Assembly (NCBI GenBank): GCA_020430845.1
Contig: JAGQJA010000263.1
Location: 1 to 34,636 of the forward strand
Direction: 5' to 3'
Origin: Myxococcales bacterium
GTDB lineage: Bacteria > Myxococcota_A > Polyangia > Polyangiales > Polyangiaceae
DNA: 34,636 bases
Part shown: in pieces, positions 9,605 through 16,225 of the stretch
How the letters are laid out: the number at the start of each line of letters is the position of its first letter
How positions within the stretch are numbered: position 1 is the first letter of the stretch
Notes under the pieces: generated by a model
What the model saw: only the letters and a program-made list of their open reading frames with translations
Databases searched by the model: none
Told to the model about the DNA's origin: nothing
Position numbers and translations under genes: made by a program

Positions 9605-12600
9605 ATGTCGTCCCTCTGGCCGAAGCAGCGCCGGCTGCTCCCGTGGATGAGCCTCGGCGTCAGCGTCGTCGCCGCGTGCTCGAGCGATCGCGGCGCCCCC
9701 GCTCCGCGCGACACGACGTCGACAGAGACGGCGTCGGCGTCCCGCCGCGTATCGTCGGGCCTCGACGTGGGCAGCCCGCCGCTCCCCGTCGCCTTTCGCC
9801 GCGAGGGGGGCGCGCTCACGGCCGAGACCGCGACGTTCTTGGCCTCGGTGCGTGGCGCCGACATCCACGTCACCCCGCGGCGCCCCGCACGCGAGACCAC
9901 GCGCGCGCCCCTCGCTTCGAGCGTCGGAGACGAGCTCGTGCTGCGCACCGTCGAGGTGCGGCGCGGCGCGACGGCGATCTCCACCGACGCGAGCCCTCAC
10001 GCGGCGCTCGCCGGCGCTTCGGTCGACATCCATCGCGGCGCGGTCGTCGAGCACGTGTCGTCGAGCTCCGACGGCGTCGAGCAGAGCTGGGCCTTCGCCG
10101 AAGAGCCCAAAGGAGACGGCGATCTCGTCGTGCGCGTGCGCGCGAGCGGCGAGGCCTTCGCCGGCGAGACCACCCACGGCGTCCACTTCTCGGGCACGAG
10201 CCTCGGCCTGCGCTACGGCGTGGCCACGTGGGTCGACGCGCGCGGAGAGCGCACGACGCTCCTGCCGAGCTTCTCGAACGGCGACATCACGATCACGGTC
10301 CCCTCGCGCCTGCTGCGCGCGTCACGCTACCCGGCCGTCCTCGATCCGACGATCACCCCCGAGGCCGAGGTCGATCAGCCCATCGCAGACGCGCCCGCGA
10401 CCGGCGATCAGTACGGGCCGGCCGTCGCGGCGCGCCCCGGCGGCAACTTCCTCACGCTCTGGTACGACCGACGCGGATCGCGGCCCTCGTACTACGTGGC
10501 GCGCGTCGACAACAACGGCGGCGTCATCGACCCGACGGGCATCTCGGTCGCGACGGGCGTGGGCCAGAGCCGCCCCGAGATCGTCGCAGGGGCCGAGGGC
10601 TTTCTCGTGTACTGGGCGGTGTCGTACGTCGACGGCTTCCAGACGCCCGGCGTCTACGGCGTGCGCCTCGACGCGATGGGGACGCCCATCGACAAGGCGC
10701 CGATCACGATCGCCGCGACGAGCAACTCGCAGTCCCCGTCGGCCGCGTACGATCCCGCGGCCAAGCGCTGGCTCGTCGCGTGGCAACGTTACGGCGGCAC
10801 GACGAGCTACGACATCGCCGCGGCCTTCGTGCCCGCGGTCGGCGCGCCGCAGCCGCTCTTCGACGTCACCAAAGAGGTCGGCACCGACTACCAGCCGTCC
10901 GTCGTCTTCACAGGCACCGATTTCTGGATCGCGTGGCGCAACGCCGCGCAGCTCCGCGGGCAGAGGGTCGGCCTCGACGGCAAGCTGAGCGGGAACATGG
11001 TGACGCTCGCGACGGGCTCGACGAGCTCGCTCTACGATCCGATCCTGGCCACGGACGGCGCACGCCTCCTGCTGACGTGGCGCGAGTACATCTCGGGCGC
11101 TGGCTACGACGTCAAAGGTCGGCGGCTCACGCTGGCCGGCGCGGCGCAGGACGCGGCCAACATCGCGATCTCGACCGGGCCCGACTACGACGACCGTCCG
11201 CGCGTGTCGTGGAACGGCACACACTTCGTCGTGACCTGGTACGCCAACTCCAACCTGCGCGCGGCCGCCGTACCGCCCACGGGCAACCCCTCGGCCGCGG
11301 TGACGCTGCTCTCGAGCCCGTACCTCTACGAGTACGCCATCGCGAGCGACGCCAACGGCTCGCTCGTCGTGCACCGTGACTACACGCCCGGTACGCGCTC
11401 CGACATCAAGGCGCTGCGCCTCAACAAGTCGAGCCCGCCCGGGGCGAACGGCGCGGCGTTCGTCGTGTCCAAGTCGGCCAACGCCGAGACCGAGCCCGCG
11501 GTCGCGTTCAACGGCACCGAGCACTTCGCCGCGTGGCTCGACACGCGCGAGTCACCGTTCGCGATCTGGGGTGCGAAGCTCGCGGCCAACGGCGCCGTCG
11601 TGAGCACCACCAAGCTCATCGCGGGTGCCGCCGATCTCTCCACGCTCGGTCGGCCCCGCGTCGCGAGCGACGGCGCGGGCTGGCTGGTCACGTACTACTT
11701 CTACAAGAACGACGGCACGCGCGGCGTCCGCGCCATCCGCGTCGACGCGGCCGGCCAGCCGAACGGGAACGCGTTCGACGTCGCCGTGGGGGCCAACGGC
11801 TCTCCCGAGACGAACCTCGACCCCGACGTGGCGTGGGACGGCACGAACTTCCTCGTCGTCTTCCAGCAGAACGCGCCCGACGGCAGCGGCATCCTGGGCG
11901 TTCGCGTGCCCCCCACCGGCAACGCGCCGCTCGACCCCGAGCCGGCCCGGCTCTCGCCCGTCAGCCCGGGCGAACAACGCTCGCAGCCCTCTGTGGCGTG
12001 GGACGGCACCAACTACTTGGTCGCGTGGACGCAGGTGCGCCCTACGCAAGGCGGCATCGACGAGAGCCACATCTACGGCTCGCGCGTCACCAAGGAGCGC
12101 AGCCCGCTCGACGGCGAGCTGGCCATCTGCACCGCCTTCTTGCTCCAGCAGGCGCCGCGCGTGGCGGCCGACCGCAAGACGGGCGGCTTCTTCGTGGTGT
12201 GGGACGACTATCGCACCGCCATCGCGGCCGCCGACATCTACGGCGGGCGCCTCAGCAGCCAGGGCGAGCTGCTCGACGGCCCCAACGGCCTCAAGATCGC
12301 CGCGGGGGCACACGACGAGTCGCGTCCGTTCGCGGCGCCGGGAGACGGCACCAACTGGATCGTGGCGTGGCGAGATCTGCGCAGCAAGGAGAGCTACGAC
12401 ATCTACGGCGCGTGGGTATCGAAGGCCGGCAAGGTGTTCGACACCGACGGCATGTTGCTCTCGGGCGAGAGCGGCGACGAGGACGCGCCCGTGCTCAGCG
12501 CCCACGGCGACGGCAAGGTGGTGCTCGCCTACCAGCGGCTCGACCCGCGCGTGACGTACGGCAGCTACCGCGTGCGCACGCGCAGCATCGAGAGCGGCGC

Positions 12601-13168
12601 GCCCGCGGGGACGGCGTGCCAGAAGGGCGACGAGTGCTCGTCTCGCGTGTGCGCCGACGGCGTGTGCTGCACGACGGAGTGCGGTCAGTGCGGCCAGTGC
12701 AACGCGCAGCCGGGGACGTGCCTGCCGCGGCCCAAGGGCGACGAGTCGCCGGCGTGCAACGGCTTTCGCTGCAAGGGCGAGCTCACGTGCCCGGTCAAGT
12801 GCGTCACGAGCGAGGACTGCGCGGCGAACGCGACGTGCGACACGGCGACGGGCAACTGCATCTCGCGCGTCGAGTGCTCCGACGAGAAGACGCTCAGAGA
12901 TCTCACGGGCAAGACGACGGACTGCGCGCCGTACAAGTGCGAGGCCAACGCGTGCCGCACGCAGTGCACGTCGGTCGACGACTGCGCGCCGGGCTTCGTG
13001 TGCGATCCCGCGGGCCGCTGCGCCTTCCCGCCCGCGGGCGGCGATGGCGGTGGATGTACGACGACGCCCACGAGCGGGCCGACGACGTCGACCTGGCTGC
13101 TCGCGCTCGGCGTCGCAGCGATCGCGCGCGCGTGCCGAAAGCGACGCCGTGCGATCGACAATGCGTGA
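9605..13168 (+). CDS. Giant repeat lipoprotein with Cys-rich module and MYXO-CTERM-like tail
   Basis: A 1187-residue surface protein. The signal peptide ends in a lipobox (SVVAAC, Cys25). From about residue 270 to 1000 there are roughly fourteen degenerate repeats of 45-70 residues, each with a core such as WNGTHFVVTWY, WDGTNFLVVF, WDGTNYLVAWTQ or GDGTNWIVAWRD, the pattern of a beta-propeller-like repeat. A Cys-rich stretch follows (about 1000-1140: CQKGDECSSRVCADGVCC, CVTSEDCAANATCD). The extreme C-terminus has GGGCTTTPTSGPT, a hydrophobic helix (TWLLALGVAAIA) and a basic end (RKRRRA), which fits the MYXO-CTERM sorting tail handled by a dedicated myxobacterial sorting system. Start ATG 9605 follows GGAAGGG; the in-frame upstream codon at 9491 lacks signal-peptide context. 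Ligand or role unknown; probably a cell-surface binding protein. Confidence 0.85.
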   Translation: MSSLWPKQRRLLPWMSLGVSVVAACSSDRGAPAPRDTTSTETASASRRVSSGLDVGSPPLPVAFRREGGALTAETATFLASVRGADIHVTPRRPARETTRAPLASSVGDELVLRTVEVRRGATAISTDASPHAALAGASVDIHRGAVVEHVSSSSDGVEQSWAFAEEPKGDGDLVVRVRASGEAFAGETTHGVHFSGTSLGLRYGVATWVDARGERTTLLPSFSNGDITITVPSRLLRASRYPAVLDPTITPEAEVDQPIADAPATGDQYGPAVAARPGGNFLTLWYDRRGSRPSYYVARVDNNGGVIDPTGISVATGVGQSRPEIVAGAEGFLVYWAVSYVDGFQTPGVYGVRLDAMGTPIDKAPITIAATSNSQSPSAAYDPAAKRWLVAWQRYGGTTSYDIAAAFVPAVGAPQPLFDVTKEVGTDYQPSVVFTGTDFWIAWRNAAQLRGQRVGLDGKLSGNMVTLATGSTSSLYDPILATDGARLLLTWREYISGAGYDVKGRRLTLAGAAQDAANIAISTGPDYDDRPRVSWNGTHFVVTWYANSNLRAAAVPPTGNPSAAVTLLSSPYLYEYAIASDANGSLVVHRDYTPGTRSDIKALRLNKSSPPGANGAAFVVSKSANAETEPAVAFNGTEHFAAWLDTRESPFAIWGAKLAANGAVVSTTKLIAGAADLSTLGRPRVASDGAGWLVTYYFYKNDGTRGVRAIRVDAAGQPNGNAFDVAVGANGSPETNLDPDVAWDGTNFLVVFQQNAPDGSGILGVRVPPTGNAPLDPEPARLSPVSPGEQRSQPSVAWDGTNYLVAWTQVRPTQGGIDESHIYGSRVTKERSPLDGELAICTAFLLQQAPRVAADRKTGGFFVVWDDYRTAIAAADIYGGRLSSQGELLDGPNGLKIAAGAHDESRPFAAPGDGTNWIVAWRDLRSKESYDIYGAWVSKAGKVFDTDGMLLSGESGDEDAPVLSAHGDGKVVLAYQRLDPRVTYGSYRVRTRSIESGAPAGTACQKGDECSSRVCADGVCCTTECGQCGQCNAQPGTCLPRPKGDESPACNGFRCKGELTCPVKCVTSEDCAANATCDTATGNCISRVECSDEKTLRDLTGKTTDCAPYKCEANACRTQCTSVDDCAPGFVCDPAGRCAFPPAGGDGGGCTTTPTSGPTTSTWLLALGVAAIARACRKRRRAIDNA

Positions 13169-13271
13169 ACGGCACGCTACGGCACACACGCGCCGCTAGC
13201 GTGATCCGAGCAATCTCAAGTGCTTGGCGCGTGGCGAGCGAGGGCCCCTGTCTTGCTTTGTGGAGAGAGCG

Positions 13272-13601
13272 ATGCAGCACCTCCTCCTCGAGCTCGGCTT
13301 CCCCTGCGACGACGCTCCGCCGACCGTGCGCCCGCAGGCGACGTTCCGCGTCGAGCTGCTGTCCAAGCCCTTCTACGGGGCCCGGCACGAGGTGGTCTGC
13401 ATCGACGCGCGCGATCACCGCGCCGAGCCCGACGACGTGCCGACCCTGCGCTCGCCCCGAGCTCCTGACTCGGGCTGGCGCCTGACCGCGGCAGCCGAGG
13501 ACGCGCCCCCTCGGCCCAAGCCTGCGCGGTCGTCGATGGTCGTGCCGAGCCACGCCAAGCCCGCCAAGAAGCGCAGGGCGCGCCGGCGAACTGCCGCCTG
13601 A
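13272..13601 (+). CDS. Small hypothetical protein with basic C-terminal tail
   Basis: Unrecognised 109-residue product. ATG 13272 follows TGGAGAGAGCG, a good ribosome-binding site, which decides it over the in-frame upstream codon at 13224. The N-terminal 55 residues look folded (MQHLLLELGFP, TFRVELLSKPFYGARHEVV). The C-terminal third is Pro/Lys/Arg-rich and ends in KPAKKRRARRRTAA, suggesting nucleic-acid or membrane-surface contact. No signal peptide is visible. It stands alone between the giant lipoprotein gene and the repeat island. Coding is moderately likely from codon pattern and ribosome-binding site. Confidence 0.6.
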   Translation: MQHLLLELGFPCDDAPPTVRPQATFRVELLSKPFYGARHEVVCIDARDHRAEPDDVPTLRSPRAPDSGWRLTAAAEDAPPRPKPARSSMVVPSHAKPAKKRRARRRTAA

Positions 13602-13654
13602 CTGGAAGGCCCGCGCGCGGTCCCCGGACCTGCGGGCGCGTCGAGCCCTGAGCT

Positions 13655-13719
13655 AGTACCGCCCGGCAGAAGTTCGGCCACATTCCGAGCATGACTTGGG
13701 GCCGATAGGACCAGTGGAA
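13655..13719 (+). repeat. Direct repeat copy 1 (head of IVS-like element)
   Basis: This 65-bp block recurs at 14200-14263. Both begin AGTACC, share CGGCAGAA(A)GTT, diverge over about 15 bp, and end with a near-identical 29-bp core (13691-13719 here, starting ATGACTTGGGG and ending GGACCAGTGGAA) with one 1-base indel. Each copy is followed downstream by a GTGNNN hexamer array. Confidence 0.8.
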
Positions 13720-13722
13720 TCG

Positions 13723-13781
13723 TTGACGTGGTCGTGGACGTGGTCGTGGACCTTGGCGTGAACGTGAACGTGGACCTGGAC
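13723..13781 (+). repeat. Left inverted repeat made of GTGNNC-type hexamers
   Basis: After TTGAC the sequence is a run of six-base units: GTGGTC, GTGGAC, GTGGTC, GTGGAC, CTTGGC, GTGAAC, GTGAAC, GTGGAC, CTGGAC. The reverse complement recurs at 14104-14162 with five mismatches in 59. If transcribed through, the two arms would form a very long hairpin. Confidence 0.85.
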
Positions 13782-13847
13782 TTCTCCACTTTGACGATCC
13801 CCGCGATGACGAAGCAAGCGGGGGCCGAAGGCGCCGAACGGGGAGGC

Positions 13848-14087
13848 ATGCTGAGCTTCCAACGTCTCGACGTCTATCAGCGGGCCATCGAGTTCCTCGC
13901 GCTCGTTGGCGACGTTGTCGCCGAGCTACCGAAAGGCCATGCCGAACGCAGCGATCAGCTCGTCCGAGCCGCAGAATCCGTCGTCCGCAACATCGCCGAA
14001 GGGGCGGGTCGCTGGTCGGATGCCGACAGCGCCAAGAGCATCCGCCTTCTCGAAGCCGTCGTCGCCATGTTGACCAAGATGTTCTGA
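13848..14087 (+). CDS. Four-helix-bundle (23S rRNA IVS-type) protein with internal deletion
   Basis: A 79-residue product. The N-terminal two thirds match the four-helix-bundle / S23 family: MLSFQRLDVYQRAIEF (1-16), then DQLVRAAESVVRNIAEGAGRWSDADSAK (about 37-64). Family members then continue with a YxIARGSAxE...LD helix of about 40 residues. Here the reading frame passes straight to SIRLLEAVVAMLTKMF, which looks like the normal C-terminal helix. The protein is therefore about 40 residues short of the usual 115-120, consistent with an in-frame deletion. ATG 13848 starts at the family's usual N-terminus, with GGGAGG very close before it. An in-frame ATG at 13806 and a GTG at 13728 would add repeat-encoded residues. 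Relatives form homopentamers; some are accessory proteins of retroelements. Function here is unknown and may be lost. Confidence 0.65.
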   Translation: MLSFQRLDVYQRAIEFLALVGDVVAELPKGHAERSDQLVRAAESVVRNIAEGAGRWSDADSAKSIRLLEAVVAMLTKMF

Positions 14088-14103
14088 CCGTCAACGTCTG
14101 GCC

Positions 14104-14162
14104 GTTCACCTCCACGTTCACGTTCACGTCAAGGTCCACGACCACGACCACGACCACGTCAA
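14104..14162 (+). repeat. Right inverted repeat, complement of 13723-13781
   Basis: Reads GTTCAC, CTCCAC, GTTCAC, GTTCAC, GTCAAG, GTCCAC, then three GACCAC and GTCAA; its reverse complement aligns with the left arm unit by unit. A further partial unit (GGTCCACGTG) continues to about 14172. Confidence 0.85.
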
Positions 14163-14199
14163 GGTCCACGTGCTCTTCAGACCTCCGGCACGCGTCATG

Positions 14200-14263
14200 A
14201 GTACCGGTCGGCAGAAAGTTGGCGAGATGACGACCATGACTTGGGGCGATAGGACCAGTGGAA
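14200..14263 (+). repeat. Direct repeat copy 2
   Basis: Second copy of the block at 13655-13719, with the conserved 3' core at 14235-14263. It is followed after 45 bp by four GTGCCC hexamers but no gene, so it looks like a solo or decayed element head. Confidence 0.8.
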
Positions 14264-14308
14264 GGGCCGATCGGTCTGCAGGTACAGATCGCCGCTACGC
14301 TCTCGTAC

Positions 14309-14332
14309 GTGCCCGTGCCCGTGCCCGTGCCC
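14309..14332 (+). repeat. (GTGCCC)x4 hexamer array
   Basis: Four perfect tandem GTGCCC units, flanked by GTAC before and CGATCTC after. Their position downstream of direct repeat 2 mirrors that of the GTGGTC/GTGGAC units downstream of direct repeat 1. A small hairpin (GTCCC-ATATA-GGGAC) follows at 14348-14362. Confidence 0.75.
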
Positions 14333-14466
14333 GATCTCGTCTCGCAGGTCCCATATAGGGACAGACGCTCGCCGCGGACGTGGGAAGGGCCCCCCGCGGG
14401 TTGGGGGCGTGGATCCCCATGGGTCCATCATGGAGCCTTCGAGATCCACCAATCGGCTTCGTGTAG

Positions 14467-14536
14467 TGAAAGAGCCTACCGAGCTAACGCTCGGGAAATG
14501 TTGCTTGCCAAGCAACCCCTGTTGGTAGGCTTTTCA
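14467..14536 (+). ncRNA. Candidate branched structured RNA upstream of flp
   Basis: An outer stem pairs 14470-14480 with 14524-14534 (AGCCTACC with GGTAGGCT at its core, one G-T pair). Inside are two perfect hairpins: GAGC-TAAC-GCTC at 14481-14492 and GTTGCTT-GCC-AAGCAAC at 14500-14516. The second has the exact shape of a tRNA anticodon arm (5-bp stem, TTGCCAA loop, GCC triplet as in tRNA-Gly), but there is no T arm, so it is not a normal tRNA. The outer stem is followed by TTTT, so an attenuator or terminator role is also possible. It lies about 150 bp before the pilin start. I do not recognise a named riboswitch class. Confidence 0.45.
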
Positions 14537-14685
14537 GTGACACTCGACGCGGGCGCATGGCACGGCTCGTGAAGAGAGGAATGTCGACTCGCGGTCGCGA
14601 CCCCAAAGGTCGGGTGGCGACGAAAACGCGTGTGATTCCGGCGAATCAGCGCGAACCTCAGAAACGGACCAAGGAGAGACACATC

Positions 14686-14841
14686 ATGAACAAGAGCATC
14701 CAACTTCTGAAGTCGCGCGGCGCCAGCATGGTCGAGTACGCGCTCCTTCTGGTTGCGGTCCTCCTGCTCGCCGCGGCGGCCTTCAAGGCGCTCGGCCCCA
14801 AGGTGGGTACGTCGGCGACGAACGCGGGCGCCCAGCTCTGA
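14686..14841 (+). CDS. flp: Flp-type major pilin
   Basis: A 51-residue type IVb (Flp/Tad) prepilin. The short basic leader MNKSIQLLKSRG is followed by ASMVEYALLLVAVLLLAAAAF, so cleavage after Gly12 puts Glu at +5 and Tyr at +6, the Flp hallmark for processing by the CpaA/TadV peptidase encoded next door. The rest is a short C-terminal tail (KALGPKVGTSATNAGAQL). ATG 14686 follows AAGGAGAGACACATC, a strong ribosome-binding site. The in-frame upstream codon at 14557 gives a basic, non-leader extension and is rejected. The mature protein should polymerise into the adhesive Tad pilus. The strong ribosome-binding site, the structured leader before it and the stem-loop after it suggest separately tuned, high expression. 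Confidence 0.93.
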   Translation: MNKSIQLLKSRGASMVEYALLLVAVLLLAAAAFKALGPKVGTSATNAGAQL

Positions 14842-14850
14842 TACGGTGTC

Positions 14851-14884
14851 GTGAAGGTGGGGGCGCTCGGGCTCCCACCTTCAC
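14851..14884 (+). promoter_or_regulatory. Stem-loop between flp and cpaA
   Basis: A perfect 11-bp stem (GTGAAGGTGGG with CCCACCTTCAC) around a 12-nt loop, starting 9 nt after the flp stop and ending 12 nt before the cpaA start. No T-run follows. It may stabilise the pilin message or partly terminate, giving more pilin than peptidase. Confidence 0.6.
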
Positions 14885-14896
14885 CATGAGACCCGT

Positions 14897-15439
14897 ATGA
14901 GCATCCACCCGTTCTTCATCGGAGCGGGCATCGTCGCAGCGCTCGCTGCGGTGTTCGACTGGAAGACGGGAGAGATCCCGAACTGGGTGACCCTTCCAGC
15001 TCTGCTCATCGCGCCGTTCGCGCACGCAGCACGTCAAGCGGCGGCCCACCAGACCGGAGAAGAAGCGCTCTGGGAGGCGGGCTATTCGTTGGGCGGCGCC
15101 CTCGTCTGCGCGATCGTGCCGATGATCCTCTATCGCCAGTCGGCGATCGGCGGGGGCGACTTGAAGCTCCTCGCCGCGCTCGGCGCGATCCTTCAGCCGT
15201 CGCTCGGCGTCGAAGCTCAGATGTATGGCTTCTTTGCGGCCACCATCCTCGCTCCGGCGCGGCTCGCCTACGAGGGCAAGCTCCTCTCGACGCTGAAGAA
15301 CTCGTTCGCGCTCGGCATGAACTGGTTCGTGCCGAAGTCGCGTCAGGCCTCCGTCGACGCCACGACCATGTCGTGGTTCCGCCTCGGCCCGGCGATCTTC
15401 TTCGGTGTGGTGTTCACGGCGTACCTCCACTGGACGTGA
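14897..15439 (+). CDS. cpaA: Flp prepilin peptidase CpaA/TadV
   Basis: A 180-residue A24-type aspartic membrane peptidase. The two catalytic Asp residues are visible: Asp21 in FDWKTGEIPNWVT (the D.....IPN..T motif) and Asp88 in IGGGDLK (the GxGD motif). About five to six hydrophobic segments span the chain, and the length fits the short TadV/CpaA class that lacks a methylase domain. It should remove leaders from both Flp-type pilins (14686 and 15563) and perhaps from the TadE-like proteins, inside the cytoplasmic membrane. ATG 14897 immediately follows the stem-loop; its ribosome-binding site is weak, consistent with low expression relative to pilin. Confidence 0.92.
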   Translation: MSIHPFFIGAGIVAALAAVFDWKTGEIPNWVTLPALLIAPFAHAARQAAAHQTGEEALWEAGYSLGGALVCAIVPMILYRQSAIGGGDLKLLAALGAILQPSLGVEAQMYGFFAATILAPARLAYEGKLLSTLKNSFALGMNWFVPKSRQASVDATTMSWFRLGPAIFFGVVFTAYLHWT

Positions 15440-15490
15440 TGGATCGCCGAGAAGGGACGTGATCGAGGGCGCGCTTGTTGCAATCCCTCT

Positions 15491-15510
15491 CGCGACGCAG
15501 CGGCGTCGCG
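15491..15510 (+). promoter_or_regulatory. Hairpin upstream of second pilin gene
   Basis: A perfect 8-bp stem CGCGACGC / GCGTCGCG with an AGCG loop inside the 123-bp gap between cpaA and the second pilin gene. No T-run follows, so an mRNA structure or weak attenuator is more likely than a full terminator. Confidence 0.4.
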
Positions 15511-15562
15511 TGTCCGTCGATGTATGGCGCTCAGCTCGGGAGTGTGACCGTTGGGAGGCAGC

Positions 15563-15736
15563 ATGAAACAAGTGAGGCTCGCGCGAGCACGTGCCCGAGG
15601 GGCCGTCGTCGTGGAGTACGCCTTCCTCCTCGTGGCGATCGCTGTGCCCGCGATGGCCGGCATCGGTGCCGGCGGCGTCGCGATGGTGCGCGAGTACAAC
15701 GCCGCGCGCTCCGCCATCCTGAGGCCGATGCCGTGA
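15563..15736 (+). CDS. Second Flp-like pilin or minor pseudopilin
   Basis: A 57-residue protein with a class-IVb leader: a basic start (MKQVRLARARARG) then AVVVEYAFLLVAIAVPAMAG, again with Glu at +5 and Tyr at +6 if cleaved after Gly13. It differs from the first pilin in having Pro in the helix and a longer basic leader, so it may be a minor subunit or a paralogue used in other conditions. ATG 15563 follows TTGGGAGGCAGC, a strong ribosome-binding site that decides it over the in-frame codon at 15551. Its stop overlaps the GTG start of the TadE-like gene, implying coupling with the pseudopilin genes rather than with the major pilin. Confidence 0.85.
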   Translation: MKQVRLARARARGAVVVEYAFLLVAIAVPAMAGIGAGGVAMVREYNAARSAILRPMP

Positions 15737-16221
15737 GCGACGCCCCCGACAACGCCGTCAAGCGCTTGAAGCGCGACACGCGAGGCGCCGTCCTCGCGGA
15801 GTTCGTCATCGCGCTCACGCCGCTGCTCATCACGTTCTTCTCGTTCGTGCAGATGGCCCGCATCGCCACCACGCGCCTGATGGTCAAGCACAGCGCCATC
15901 GTCGCGGCGCGCGCGGCCTCGGTCATCACGAACGGCAAGGACAACACGCCGGATCAGAACGGCGGCGCCAACCAGGGCATGGTCACCGACGCGGCGAAGC
16001 TCGCGCTCGGCCCCTGGAACAAGCAGATGGTCACCGTCACGACGGAGATCAACGACCAGTCGAGCAAGGCCGATCCCTACGGCGCCGTCACCGTCACGGT
16101 GCGCGCCACCTACCGCTGCTCGGTCCCGATGGGCAGCCTCTTCACGTGCCCCGGCGGCGTGAAGGTCTTCACCGAGCGCGCCATGATGCCCCACCAGGGC
16201 GCCCGCTACATCAAGGATTGA
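15733..16221 (+). CDS. TadE-like minor pseudopilin
   Basis: A 162-residue protein. After a basic N-terminus (VSDAPDNAVKRLKRDTRG) comes AVLAEFVIALTPLLITFFSF, the TadE signature with Glu at +5 and Phe at +6. A periplasmic domain follows, with many beta-type stretches (YGAVTVTVRATYRCSV) and two Cys (YRCSV and FTCPG) that could form a disulphide. TadE/F proteins are processed by CpaA/TadV and assist pilus assembly. The GTG start at 15733 overlaps the upstream stop as GTGA, and upstream in-frame sequence does not look coding. The next gene begins 4 bp after its stop. Confidence 0.85.
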   Translation: MSDAPDNAVKRLKRDTRGAVLAEFVIALTPLLITFFSFVQMARIATTRLMVKHSAIVAARAASVITNGKDNTPDQNGGANQGMVTDAAKLALGPWNKQMVTVTTEINDQSSKADPYGAVTVTVRATYRCSVPMGSLFTCPGGVKVFTERAMMPHQGARYIKD

Positions 16222-16225
16222 CCGG

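Larger units (their letters stand above)
13655..14263 (+). mobile_element. IVS-like repeat-bounded element carrying a four-helix-bundle gene
   Basis: The four-helix-bundle gene sits between two 59-bp inverted repeats (13723-13781 and 14104-14162; I count 54 of 59 positions complementary), themselves set between two 64-65-bp direct repeats (13655-13719 and 14200-14263). Known intervening sequences of bacterial 23S rRNA have the same logic: inverted ends forming a long stem around an open reading frame for a four-helix-bundle (S23) protein. Here there is no rRNA around it. No transposase, integrase or reverse transcriptase is visible, so mobility is inferred from architecture only. Confidence 0.55.

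Noticed and set aside
8548-11379. Long plus-strand open frame spanning the end of the PEGA gene and the giant lipoprotein
   Set aside because: It is a wrong-frame read, rich in Ser/Arg/Ala, crossing two genes with clear domains in other frames.
13723-14162. CRISPR array
   Set aside because: The repeats are hexamers without spacers and form inverted arms around a gene.
14195-14515. Minus-strand open frame in the repeat island
   Set aside because: It translates the repeat and the (GTGCCC) array as a GHGHGHGH run and has no ribosome-binding site or family resemblance.
14467-14536. tRNA-Gly gene
   Set aside because: The anticodon-arm-like hairpin is good, but there is no T arm, no proper D arm and the linkers are wrong, so it is listed only as a structured RNA candidate.
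14558-14572. Sigma-54 promoter before flp (TGGCAC then GTGA)
   Set aside because: The -24 half fits but the -12 half lacks GC at the required spacing.
14467-14685. c-di-GMP-I (GEMM) riboswitch before flp
   Set aside because: The conserved GEMM motifs (such as GGACGCAAAGCC and a tetraloop-receptor pair) are not present.
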